This document shows positions 32,142 to 39,610 of a DNA stretch of 48,726 bases, piece after piece. A program made the translations under genes and the position numbers. The notes beneath the pieces are model-generated. The model did not search any database and was not told the origin of the DNA. It was given only the letters and a program-made list of their open reading frames with translations. Each line of letters opens with the position of its first letter. Position 1 is the first letter of the stretch. This DNA comes from Flavobacteriales bacterium UBA7878 (lineage in GTDB: Bacteria > Bacteroidota > Bacteroidia > Flavobacteriales > Schleiferiaceae), in the NCBI GenBank assembly GCA_002501205.1, contig DLRW01000019.1:76097-124822 (forward strand), given 5' to 3'.

Positions 32142-32945
32142 TTAAAGCTTGGAGATTTGCACCTGATGACCCTGGGCATCGCGGATCATGTACAAACCTG
32201 CAGGAAGCTCACTTAAATCTAAGCGAACATGCTGATTATTATCAGCTTCCGCCTGAAGCTCCACCATTTTACCATCTGCTGCAATAGCAGTGAAGGGTGC
32301 TTCCAAAGCTTGACCGGAAGCCAGAGTAATTTCATTCTGAGCAGGATTAGGATAGGCCGCCAATTTCTGAACCGCCAATTCCTCTTGTCCAATACCCAGG
32401 TTTTTATCCAAACTCAAGGTTTGAGTAAGAATTACGTCGCCCGAAGTACTACCATTAAAATTGGTAAAATTAACTGCAACATAAACAGTAGTTTGATCCG
32501 GAGCCTGACCGGCATCCCAATCAAATGACCAGGAATTGGTTCCGGCAGTACCGCTATTTCCTGAGCTGGTGTGGGTAATATAACTTCCGGCTTTTTTGGT
32601 ACGAGCGGCATCGGTAATACTAATGCTGCCTTCATGGCCTGAGGCTGATTCTACACTGGCCATAAAGCCCATTCGATCTGAGCTAGCTGCATTATTATCT
32701 GCGGTAATGCTAATTTGATAAACAGAGTCTTCTTTAAATCCAGCGGTGGGGATATCCGTGCTAATACTAATACTTTGACCTGCGGCAGCGGGACCACTAT
32801 GGCAACCGGCACGGGCACAGGTATTATTGTTACTAGCTGGCGATCCGCTGTTTCCGGATGGCGCCCCACCCGCATTGGTATAGGCTTGATGCGCAACGAA
32901 AACGCTTAGCCCTAAAGTGAGTAATACTGCGTATTTTTTCTTCAT
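32142..32945 (-). CDS. secreted T9SS-sorted protein with a choice-of-anchor-V-like domain
   Basis: A 267-residue secreted protein. Signal peptide MKKKYAVLLTLGLSVFVAHQ is followed by GGAPSGNSGSPASNNNTCARAGCHSG, a motif region of the choice-of-anchor V type whose usual form has a CxxCH haem site; here the cysteines are spaced CX4CH (CARAGCH). A reelin-like beta domain (about 55-180) follows, then a C-terminal type A sorting domain (LAAYPNPAQNEITLAS .. LPAGLYMIRDAQGHQVQISKL) for export and surface attachment by the type IX system. It lies just upstream of the DUF4271 gene on the same strand with its own start ATG. Whether haem is bound is open. Confidence 0.85.
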   Translation of the reverse strand: MKKKYAVLLTLGLSVFVAHQAYTNAGGAPSGNSGSPASNNNTCARAGCHSGPAAAGQSISISTDIPTAGFKEDSVYQISITADNNAASSDRMGFMASVESASGHEGSISITDAARTKKAGSYITHTSSGNSGTAGTNSWSFDWDAGQAPDQTTVYVAVNFTNFNGSTSGDVILTQTLSLDKNLGIGQEELAVQKLAAYPNPAQNEITLASGQALEAPFTAIAADGKMVELQAEADNNQHVRLDLSELPAGLYMIRDAQGHQVQISKL

Positions 32946-32996
32946 ACTATAGAGATTTTGTTCTAAAAATATGCTTATTTCTCTTAGCGGGATACC

Positions 32997-33004
32997 TATT
33001 TTTG
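32997..33004 (+). promoter_or_regulatory. -7 box TATTTTTG of the acyl-CoA dehydrogenase gene
   Basis: Exact TAnnTTTG match ending 15 bases before the ATG at 33020. A TTG within it opens the frame six codons early but is better read as promoter. Confidence 0.5.
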
Positions 33005-33019
33005 CTCAAAATTGATTTC

Positions 33020-34198
33020 ATGGCTAGTGATTTATTCGAGTCGCCTGACTACTACGGCGTAGATGATCTTCTTTCGGAAGAGCATAAATTAGTACGAGCT
33101 GCTACCCGCGATTGGGTAAAAAAAGAAGTGAGTCCTATTATCGAGGACTTTGCTCAAAAAGCAGCATTCCCTACGCAATTGATTAAAGGATTAGCCGAAA
33201 TTGGCGCCTTTGGACCCTATATTCCTGAGGAATATGGTGGTGCCGGTTTAGATCAAATTTCTTACGGTTTAATGATGCAGGAAATTGAGCGTGGCGATTC
33301 TGGAGTTCGCTCCACTTGCTCGGTACAATCTTCCCTGGTGATGTTCCCAATTTACGCCTATGGCAGTGAGGAGCAAAAACGCAAGTTTCTTCCCAAATTG
33401 GCCAGCGGTGAGTTCTTAGGTTCTTTCGGATTAACCGAACCCAACTTTGGATCCAACCCTAGTGGCATGATCACCAATTTTAAGGACATGGGTGATCACT
33501 ACTTATTGAATGGGGCCAAAATGTGGATTTCAAATGCACCCTATGCTGATGTAGCGGTGGTATGGGCCAAAAATGAAGAAGGTCGCATTCACGGTTTAAT
33601 CGTGGAGCGCGGAATGGAAGGTTTTACTACTCCCGAAACTCATAATAAATGGAGTTTACGCGCCAGCGCCACCGGCGAACTGGTATTCGATAATGTTAAG
33701 GTTCCCAAAAAAAATATTTTACCCGGCCGCAGTGGCTTAGGCGCTCCTTTGAGCTGCTTAGATAGCGCTCGCTACGGTATTGCCTGGGGAGCTTTAGGTG
33801 CCGCCATGGATTGTTATGATACAGCCTTGCGTTATGCTAAAGAGCGAATTCAATTTGATCGCCCCATCGCAGGCTTCCAATTGCAACAAAAGAAATTGGC
33901 AGAGATGATTACCGAAATCACCAAGGCCCAATTAATGGTTTGGCGATTAGGAACCCTTAAAAACGAAGGCAAAGCCACTAGCGCGCAAATCAGCATGGCC
34001 AAGCGTAACAGCGTGGAAATCGCTTTAAAGATTGCCCGTGAAGCGCGCCAGATGTTAGGCGGCATGGGAATTACCGGCGATTACAGCATCATGCGCCATA
34101 TGATGAACCTCGAATCGGTAGTTACCTACGAAGGAACCCACGACATCCACCTCTTAATTACCGGAATGGATGTAACCGGGATCTCTGCTTTTAAATAA
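33020..34198 (+). CDS. acyl-CoA dehydrogenase, glutaryl-CoA dehydrogenase type
   Basis: A 392-residue FAD enzyme. The sequence follows glutaryl-CoA dehydrogenase: CSVQSSLVMFPIYAYGSEEQKRKFLPKLASGEFLGSFGLTEPNFGSNPSGM (about 95-145), WISNAPYADVAVVWAK near 165, QFDRPIAGFQLQQKKLAEM near 280 and the catalytic glutamate in ESVVTYEGTHDIHLLITG near 372. The enzyme oxidises and decarboxylates glutaryl-CoA to crotonyl-CoA in lysine and tryptophan degradation. A tryptophan/kynurenine enzyme (3-hydroxyanthranilate dioxygenase) is also in this window but not adjacent. Monocistronic, with its own promoter box and terminator. ATG 33020 begins the conserved MASDLFESPDYYGVDDLL. Confidence 0.93.
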   Translation: MASDLFESPDYYGVDDLLSEEHKLVRAATRDWVKKEVSPIIEDFAQKAAFPTQLIKGLAEIGAFGPYIPEEYGGAGLDQISYGLMMQEIERGDSGVRSTCSVQSSLVMFPIYAYGSEEQKRKFLPKLASGEFLGSFGLTEPNFGSNPSGMITNFKDMGDHYLLNGAKMWISNAPYADVAVVWAKNEEGRIHGLIVERGMEGFTTPETHNKWSLRASATGELVFDNVKVPKKNILPGRSGLGAPLSCLDSARYGIAWGALGAAMDCYDTALRYAKERIQFDRPIAGFQLQQKKLAEMITEITKAQLMVWRLGTLKNEGKATSAQISMAKRNSVEIALKIAREARQMLGGMGITGDYSIMRHMMNLESVVTYEGTHDIHLLITGMDVTGISAFK

Positions 34199-34219
34199 GT
34201 TTTGCTTTTATCAAGCACG

Positions 34220-34251
34220 AAAAAGCCCCGCTGTTTCCAGCGGGGCTTTTT
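34220..34251. terminator. bidirectional intrinsic terminator
   Basis: Perfect 13-bp stem AAAAAGCCCCGCT (34220-34232) with AGCGGGGCTTTTT (34239-34251), 6-base loop, between the convergent dehydrogenase and LruC lipoprotein genes. Confidence 0.93.
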
Positions 34252-34276
34252 GTTTGAATCCAATGTCTGTCTGAAT

Positions 34277-36481
34277 CTATTGATACAGATCAGAAATATT
34301 TAAATATCCAGGTTGATCATCATACCAGGTAGTATAGGATACACCGCCTGATTGTGCCCAAACACTGAAGTAATTATACGCTTGCGAAATATCCACTCGC
34401 TCTTCAGGGTAGTTAAAACCACCTACTACGTGGATTGCCCATGGCAAGTTGTTAGCACTCTTATAGGTATCATCTGCACTATTAGGATCGGTATCATCAT
34501 CAAGAGTTCCAAATAAACTGGCATCTGCTAAGTCAGTTGGTGCTTCACCGGCAAGGTGAACCTCACGACCACGAGTTTGGTTTACAAAGATGAAAGGATT
34601 GTAAGGAGCCGTTCCTAAAGAAGCAGCAGTTTGAGCACTGCTAAAGTTGATGGTAATATCAGTAGTATCAGGTGCTACGGTTGGGTTTCCACTTACTGTG
34701 TTCACAAAAGCCTGACCAGTAGTATTTACAAGTACTTGAGAAGCATCATCATATACAATGATTACCGCATTAGACTGACCACTTTCCGTTCCATTGGCAT
34801 TGGTAGAAACCACATTGTTAAAGTACCGAGTACCACTTACAGAACTAATTGCACTTGGAGCAACATCTAAAGCGATACCGAAGCCATTATCCAAAGAACC
34901 ACCCATGGCGCGAGACACAAAGCGAGCTTTCAAATCAACCACTTCATTATTCGCATTCAAAACTTGCTGATAACGGTAATCCACTACCAAGTCATTAAAG
35001 TCATAGTCTCCGAATGCAGGCCATAAATCTTCATAGGCCACAGTTCCATAGCTATTCTCACCTGGGAAGTAAGAGTTGGCTGCGCGGCTGGCATCGTTTG
35101 GATAGGCATCCAATTCATCAGCTACACCATCATTATCGGCATCAGCAATCTGAGGCTGACCATTACCTTCAGGGTTGCAAGAACCACTAGGAATTACCAA
35201 GCTACAACCTTCTACCGCCCCATCTTTAAAGTTACGAGCCGCTACGTTTTCAATGCCGTTCACATCACAAAACTGAATATTCTTTTTAATCTCAGCTCCC
35301 CAGTTGGCATCCGAACGATCGTTCACTTTGAATAGAGAGGTACTTCCCTTTCCTTCAATTTTACCATTCAGCATTAAATCTTCACAAACAGCCATGGCGC
35401 CGTTTTTCATTTCGTGTTTGGCGCCACCATTAATAGTCCACTTCCCACCTACTTTGGTATATGAGTAGCATTTGATTTCACCATTATGCTGCAAGTCTCC
35501 ATTAAAGTATAAACCACAGTAGTTTTTAAACTCAGAACCACTATTTATAGAAGCATTACCGGATACGATTAAAGTTCCATAATTATCTACATCACCATTA
35601 AATGAGCAGTAGTTAGTAGTTGTAACGGTAAAGTCACCATGGTTTTCAAGATCTGCACCCGAGTTTAGATTCAGGGCTGCAACATTCATGGTTCCGTAAT
35701 TCACTACATCAGCATTGGGAGAAAACCAATTGGTAATGGTTAGGGTAGCTCCCTGATAAACCACCAATTCATTATCGCCACTTGAGTTAATATTAAAATT
35801 GTTCACAGTTACATTAGCCCCGGCAACAATTTGAATTTGACCTTTATTCAAGGTAATATTTGGAATTGAACCGCTGCCACAAAGGCGAAGGATAGCACCA
35901 TTTTTAACTGTGATGCCGCCGCTTCCATTATAGCTACCGGTTACACAGTAAACATCATCCTCAATATTGGCTTCCCACCAATTAGAATGAGTTTGAGAAT
36001 GATCACAACCACTCACGCAATCAGGGCTACCAAAACTTTCTACCTGAGCCTTGTTCTTGGAACGATAAAAAGTATGGCTGATAGTTTCAGACTTAGGAAC
36101 AATGGTTAAGAAACTAGATCCATCCGGAGCTTGCATTACCAAATACAATTGCTGTAATCCGGCAGGAATAGTTAGGCCAGTATTTAAACTAGCGCCATTA
36201 GACATAAAAGCCTGATAGATTGGAGAAGCTACTACCGATGGGTTTTCGGTATACACCTTAAGAAGGTAACGAGCATTTAAGGGTGCCTGGTCAATATTGA
36301 GATCCAAGCTAATACTCTCAGTAGTTTCAAAATTAAATCCATTGGGGATTTTCAAATCCATAGTTGAGCTGCTTTGACCCACAGCTTTAGGACTTGAATC
36401 CGTATTTTGATCTTTTTCACATGAGGTGAAGAAGAGAGCAAATGCGATTAGTAAAGAAGATTTGGCTACTAATTTCATCAT
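34277..36481 (-). CDS. LruC-domain lipoprotein with beta-helix-like repeats
   Basis: A 734-residue surface or periplasmic lipoprotein. Signal and lipobox SLLIAFALFFTSC (Cys near residue 21) precede EKDQ. Residues 30-150 form an Ig-like region. Residues 165-400 are solenoid-like, with repeats about 20 residues apart carrying (D/E)xxN(Y/H)G: DVVNYG, DLENHG, DVDNYG, EFKNYC. A calcium-binding DADNDGVADELDAYPND stretch (about 460) leads to the LruC domain (YEDLWPAFGDYDFNDLVVDY, MGGSLDNGFGIALDV) that fills the C-terminal 250 residues. LruC domains are common in Bacteroidota lipoproteins and Leptospira; their ligand is unknown. Two in-frame ATGs start it (MM). An inverted repeat lies about 100 bases upstream. 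Confidence 0.88.
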   Translation of the reverse strand: MMKLVAKSSLLIAFALFFTSCEKDQNTDSSPKAVGQSSSTMDLKIPNGFNFETTESISLDLNIDQAPLNARYLLKVYTENPSVVASPIYQAFMSNGASLNTGLTIPAGLQQLYLVMQAPDGSSFLTIVPKSETISHTFYRSKNKAQVESFGSPDCVSGCDHSQTHSNWWEANIEDDVYCVTGSYNGSGGITVKNGAILRLCGSGSIPNITLNKGQIQIVAGANVTVNNFNINSSGDNELVVYQGATLTITNWFSPNADVVNYGTMNVAALNLNSGADLENHGDFTVTTTNYCSFNGDVDNYGTLIVSGNASINSGSEFKNYCGLYFNGDLQHNGEIKCYSYTKVGGKWTINGGAKHEMKNGAMAVCEDLMLNGKIEGKGSTSLFKVNDRSDANWGAEIKKNIQFCDVNGIENVAARNFKDGAVEGCSLVIPSGSCNPEGNGQPQIADADNDGVADELDAYPNDASRAANSYFPGENSYGTVAYEDLWPAFGDYDFNDLVVDYRYQQVLNANNEVVDLKARFVSRAMGGSLDNGFGIALDVAPSAISSVSGTRYFNNVVSTNANGTESGQSNAVIIVYDDASQVLVNTTGQAFVNTVSGNPTVAPDTTDITINFSSAQTAASLGTAPYNPFIFVNQTRGREVHLAGEAPTDLADASLFGTLDDDTDPNSADDTYKSANNLPWAIHVVGGFNYPEERVDISQAYNYFSVWAQSGGVSYTTWYDDQPGYLNISDLYQ

Positions 36482-36578
36482 TAGGGGTTTTTAGACGTGC
36501 CATTTAATAACAGAGAAGGTGCCAAATTACTACTTTTCTGATTTACAGCGTATTAAGAACAATAGTAATTTCGTTGAT

Positions 36579-36593
36579 TTCCCATATTGGGAA
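36579..36593. repeat. inverted repeat upstream of the LruC gene
   Basis: TTCCCA-tat-TGGGAA, a perfect 6-bp inverted repeat about 100 bases upstream of the LruC start and downstream of the Mpo1-like gene. No T run follows on the minus strand, so it is more operator-like than a terminator. Confidence 0.35.
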
Positions 36594-36627
36594 TATTTTT
36601 AGATTTTGTCTCTATTAGGGATTATCC

Positions 36628-36945
36628 TTAGGGATGAAAGGATTCTTTTCCACGGAGTAAATCCCAAAACATTATGAAATCACAGGCTAAACTGTAGGCT
36701 GGGTACTGGAAAGTTGCCGGTTTGTTCTGTTCAAAAAAGAAATGACCGACCCAGGCGAAACCATATCCCAAAAAGGGAATAATGCCTAAAAACCAGAAAT
36801 TGAAGGTCACTAAAAAGGTCAAAAAGCTAATTAGGACCAATCCAGTGCCAATGAAATGCAATATTCTACAGGTGCTATCCTGATGTTCTGAAAGGTAAAA
36901 AGGGTAAAACTCCTTTAAGCTTTTGTAGGTTTTCTGTTCCGCCAT
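36628..36945 (-). CDS. Mpo1-like / DUF962 membrane protein
   Basis: A 105-residue protein with three to four hydrophobic segments. The pattern YKSLKEFYPFYLSEHQDSTCRILHFIGTGLVL, then GYGFAWVGHFFFEQNKPATFQYPAYSL and FIMFWDLLRG matches the DUF962/Mpo1-like family. In yeast Mpo1 is an Fe(II)-dependent dioxygenase in 2-hydroxy fatty acid breakdown; the conserved His in HEHxx.. ILHFIGT and WVGHFFFE, thought to bind iron, are present. ATG 36945 is chosen; the frame stays open 30 codons further upstream, but that segment lacks family similarity. Bacterial function not established. Confidence 0.85.
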   Translation of the reverse strand: MAEQKTYKSLKEFYPFYLSEHQDSTCRILHFIGTGLVLISFLTFLVTFNFWFLGIIPFLGYGFAWVGHFFFEQNKPATFQYPAYSLACDFIMFWDLLRGKESFHP

Positions 36946-37200
36946 CTTCACTAATTTAATTAGCTCCCACCCTGTCCTAAGGTAAGCAATTATCTGTCTA
37001 CCTATATCCGTATCAATTATACTCCATATCGACAAAGGGCTTTGGCAAAAACTGCAACTGCGATTTCATCCACAACGCAGGAACTGCATATTTTAGGATT
37101 TAAGCCCCACTTTGTCGCGAATTAATACAGCTTTGTCATATATGAATACTTCTTAATTCCGCAGAAACAAGGATTTATAATAATTTTACCGCTGCAGAGT

Positions 37201-38223
37201 ATGAAGAACCCAAACAATTTCCAGCGTCTATTTTTTAATATGGTTCGTGAGCGCGTAAGCGATCATGAAATCCTGGTTGATGTAATTACCGACCTACTGC
37301 ACTGCAGTCGTGACTCGGCCTATCGCCGCATACGTGGTACTACAGACTTAAGTCTGAATGACACCGTGGTCATCGCCAGACACTTCAGCATTCCTTTAAA
37401 CCATTTAATTGGACAAAGCGACCAATCAGTAGTTTTCCAAAAGGGTTCTTTTATTCGCAGCTTGGATGATTTTCGAACTTATCTCCAAAATAGCCTGGTT
37501 CAATTACACAGCATTAAGAACTATAAGTCACATCAATTAATATATCAGGCCAAGGACATCCCAATCTACTATCAATTCCGATATCCTCGTTTAAGTGCCT
37601 TCAAAATGTTTGTTTGGCTGAAGTCTATTTATGGAGTAGATCGACTGGATAGTTTCCAATACGAGGTTAATATGATCCCTAAGGATCTGCTTAAGTTAGG
37701 GGAAGACCTTTGGGAAGCCTATTCCAAAATCAATAGTGTAGAGATTTGGAATGACACTACCATTCTAAGCCTGCTCAATCAATTGGAATACTATTACGAA
37801 GCCGGTCTTTTAAACTCCAAGGAAGAGGCCATCGCTATTTGTGACGAATACCAGGATATGATGAAGTTGATTTATCGCCAAGCCTTGCGTGGTAAAAAAG
37901 CCCATCACAATAATGCGGAAGAATTTAGTGCTGCCGAATACAAGATGTATTACCATGAGATCTTAATCATGGACAATCACATTCTGGCTGAATTGGATCA
38001 GAACAAGAAACTCTATTTCGTTCCTTACGCGGGTCTCAATTACTTAAACACTAATGACCCTTTGCTTACGGAGAGCATGTCCCAATACCTGAATGGTCAA
38101 AAAGAAAAATCCTCTCTAATCAGCAATATTTCTGAAAAAGAGAGGAATAAATTTTTCATTCGGATTAAAACCCGAATCGATCAGCTCAAGAGCAAAATAG
38201 AAATGACCAATCCTTTTATGTGA
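37201..38223 (+). CDS. helix-turn-helix protein, probable transcriptional regulator
   Basis: A 340-residue soluble protein. Residues 15-65 form a helix-turn-helix of the BetR/XRE type (DHEILVDVITDLLHCSRDSAYRRIRGTTDLSLNDTVVIARHFSI), and the remaining 270 residues are mainly helical, without a ligand-binding motif I know. Such long HTH proteins with an uncharacterised C-terminal domain are frequent in Bacteroidota. It stands alone, divergent from the Mpo1-like gene across a 255-base gap, and converges with a 32-residue membrane-protein gene whose stop codon overlaps its last eight bases. No binding target can be named; the C-terminal domain may sense a partner protein. Confidence 0.8.
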   Translation: MKNPNNFQRLFFNMVRERVSDHEILVDVITDLLHCSRDSAYRRIRGTTDLSLNDTVVIARHFSIPLNHLIGQSDQSVVFQKGSFIRSLDDFRTYLQNSLVQLHSIKNYKSHQLIYQAKDIPIYYQFRYPRLSAFKMFVWLKSIYGVDRLDSFQYEVNMIPKDLLKLGEDLWEAYSKINSVEIWNDTTILSLLNQLEYYYEAGLLNSKEEAIAICDEYQDMMKLIYRQALRGKKAHHNNAEEFSAAEYKMYYHEILIMDNHILAELDQNKKLYFVPYAGLNYLNTNDPLLTESMSQYLNGQKEKSSLISNISEKERNKFFIRIKTRIDQLKSKIEMTNPFM

Positions 38224-38314
38224 TCGAAAGTGCTACGGCAACAATGGCCACAATGATTAATACAATTCCCACTCGTTGAGCCATGTCAGAACGTTTTCTA
38301 GTAACTTCTTCCAT
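38216..38314 (-). CDS. 32-residue single-span membrane protein
   Basis: Short frame from ATG 38314 to TAA 38216. The peptide begins MEEVTRKRSDMAQRV and ends in a single hydrophobic helix (VGIVLIIVAIVAVALSIT). It overlaps the end of the HTH gene by eight bases on the other strand. A well-formed promoter (TTTG, 18 bases, TATATTCG) lies 25 bases upstream. It shares its basic N-terminal pattern (KRSDMAQR) with the 54-residue protein encoded at 38430 (RRSDVRQR), which suggests a family rather than chance. Function unknown. Confidence 0.6.
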   Translation of the reverse strand: MEEVTRKRSDMAQRVGIVLIIVAIVAVALSIT

Positions 38315-38338
38315 AGCTTTCCCTGTTTAGTTAGTACT

Positions 38339-38368
38339 CGAATATACTAAAAATCAGCTAAATCCAAA
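38339..38368 (-). promoter_or_regulatory. promoter of the 32-residue membrane protein gene
   Basis: Minus strand: TTTG (38368-38365), 18 bases, TATATTCG (38346-38339). Both Bacteroidota elements are present at normal spacing. Confidence 0.6.
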
Positions 38369-38429
38369 GGGAAATTGTAAAATCTACATTTCTTAAAAGG
38401 GCACTAACAGCTATTTAATACTGCTGGGC

Positions 38430-38594
38430 CTAGGTTAAGTTCTCGTAAATAAATAGTGCCGCAGCAAGAATGATTAAGATAATGAGCACAACCAAGGCCC
38501 GCTGCAAATAATCCTTGGTACTCAGATTTGCTTTCTGGGCTTTTCTGATTTGTTTAGCCCTTTGCCGTACGTCACTTCGTCGTTGTTTTTCCAT
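38430..38594 (-). CDS. 54-residue single-span membrane protein
   Basis: Short frame from ATG 38594 to TAG 38430. A very basic N-terminal half (MEKQRRSDVRQRAKQIRKAQ) precedes a linker and one hydrophobic helix (ALVVLIILIILAAALFIY), giving an N-in, C-out topology by charge. The RRSDVRQR stretch matches KRSDMAQR in the 32-residue protein downstream, so the two look like paralogues of different length. A TAACTTCG box lies 31 bases upstream. No family recognised. Coding is supported by the sharp hydrophobic pattern, the paired arrangement and the absence of another explanation for this segment. Confidence 0.62.
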   Translation of the reverse strand: MEKQRRSDVRQRAKQIRKAQKANLSTKDYLQRALVVLIILIILAAALFIYENLT

Positions 38595-38625
38595 AATCTC
38601 CCTAAATTTTTAACCCTGTATCCGT

Positions 38626-38633
38626 CGAAGTTA
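38626..38633 (-). promoter_or_regulatory. -7-like box TAACTTCG of the 54-residue protein gene
   Basis: TAnnTTCG variant on the minus strand, 31 bases before the ATG; lies just downstream of the stop of the gene ending at 38648. Confidence 0.4.
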
Positions 38634-38647
38634 CAAAATTTCAGGGC

Positions 38648-39052
38648 TTAGCTAATGGGGTTTAATACAACGCTGAAGATGGTTAAACTATTGGGGTCTC
38701 TACCAAAGTTTAACTTATCTAAGGCTTCGGGAATATCCTTGGCTCGAAAATAAGAAGTGTGCAACTCATTATCACCCTTAGCACTCCATTGTACGGTGTA
38801 GGAATTCTGACGCTCATAATGATCCTTCACATAAGTGTGAATCTGTTTTAGCGCATCGATACGATCATAGCCTATGCTATGATGAAAAAGAAAAGATTGA
38901 TTATGACGAGGGTTCACGGTAATCACATCCAAACGGATTCCCTGACCTGTTTCACGATAATCGAATATCATTTGAGTACTACCTAAACTCAGGTAGGTTT
39001 CCACTTCTTTCTGCAGCTTGGCAATCTCTAAATTCTGTCTTTCTGCCGTCAT
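38648..39052 (-). CDS. cytoplasmic protein of unknown function
   Basis: A 134-residue protein with no signal peptide or membrane segment. It starts with a helix (MTAERQNLEIAKLQKEVETYLSLG) and continues with alternating strands (MIFDYRETGQGIRLDVITVN, FLFHHSIGYDRIDALKQIHTYV) and a Tyr/His-rich segment (NSYTVQWSAKGDNELHTSYF). I recognise no family. It lies 26 bases after the gene at 39079 on the same strand and may share its transcript. Confidence 0.7.
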   Translation of the reverse strand: MTAERQNLEIAKLQKEVETYLSLGSTQMIFDYRETGQGIRLDVITVNPRHNQSFLFHHSIGYDRIDALKQIHTYVKDHYERQNSYTVQWSAKGDNELHTSYFRAKDIPEALDKLNFGRDPNSLTIFSVVLNPIS

Positions 39053-39078
39053 TTTTGCCTTTTATCTAATTTTTCAAT

Positions 39079-39558
39079 TTAGCTTTCCTGGCTTGCCGTA
39101 TGAGCAAAAAATACCCTTAAAGCATCCATTTTTAATGCCAGGTAATTCTCATCCAAATACAATAATTGCCAGCGATCTTTGACTTCTCTGCCATCAGCCG
39201 AAAGAACGACCAAAGTATCCTTCTCCCAGCGGTATTTTAACTTGCCCTCATAACCATATTGATTATGATCTTCCGGATTGATCAGCTTAAATATTAAATC
39301 CTCCGCCTTAAAGCGATAATAATCGGGCACTGCTTCTTGGAGGTCCTCTTCGCTAGCTTGAAATGTCAAACGAACATCTAAATAAGCCAATGCCTCCCAG
39401 GCACCACTTTGCAAGAGTGCCTCTCGCTTGCCTAGTTCAGGGATTTTCACCTCTTCGCCGTTTAGCACTTTAAACACCTTGCTAATGGCTTGCTCTCCCG
39501 TCATTTCCTGCGCTTGCAGCGAAATGCTTAATGCTATAAATAGTAGTATACGAAACAT
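39079..39558 (-). CDS. secreted or periplasmic protein of unknown function
   Basis: A 159-residue protein with a signal peptide (MFRILLFIALSISLQAQ, cleavage after QAQ). The mature part is about 140 residues of mixed helix and strand (YRFKAEDLIFKLINPEDHN, KYRWEKDTLVVLSADGREV) with no recognised motif. ATG 39558 opens the signal peptide; five extra codons upstream (from a TTG-like start) lie inside the nrdA terminator. The T run of that terminator ends directly before this ATG, so expression may depend on termination efficiency. Confidence 0.75.
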   Translation of the reverse strand: MFRILLFIALSISLQAQEMTGEQAISKVFKVLNGEEVKIPELGKREALLQSGAWEALAYLDVRLTFQASEEDLQEAVPDYYRFKAEDLIFKLINPEDHNQYGYEGKLKYRWEKDTLVVLSADGREVKDRWQLLYLDENYLALKMDALRVFFAHTASQES

Positions 39559-39588
39559 AAAAAAAGTCGGCACAAAGTACCGACTTTT
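39559..39588 (-). terminator. intrinsic terminator of nrdA, abutting the next start codon
   Basis: Minus-strand stem AAAAGTCGG with CCGACTTTT (39588-39580 and 39570-39562), 9-base loop, and a run of seven T ending at 39559. The ATG of the next gene begins at the very next base (39558). Confidence 0.8.
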
Positions 39589-39610
39589 CCACTATATCTA
39601 AAGAAAGGAA

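Noticed and set aside
36946..37035. N-terminal extension of the Mpo1-like gene (30 residues)
   Set aside because: The extension lacks family similarity and a good start; the ATG at 36945 begins the conserved part.
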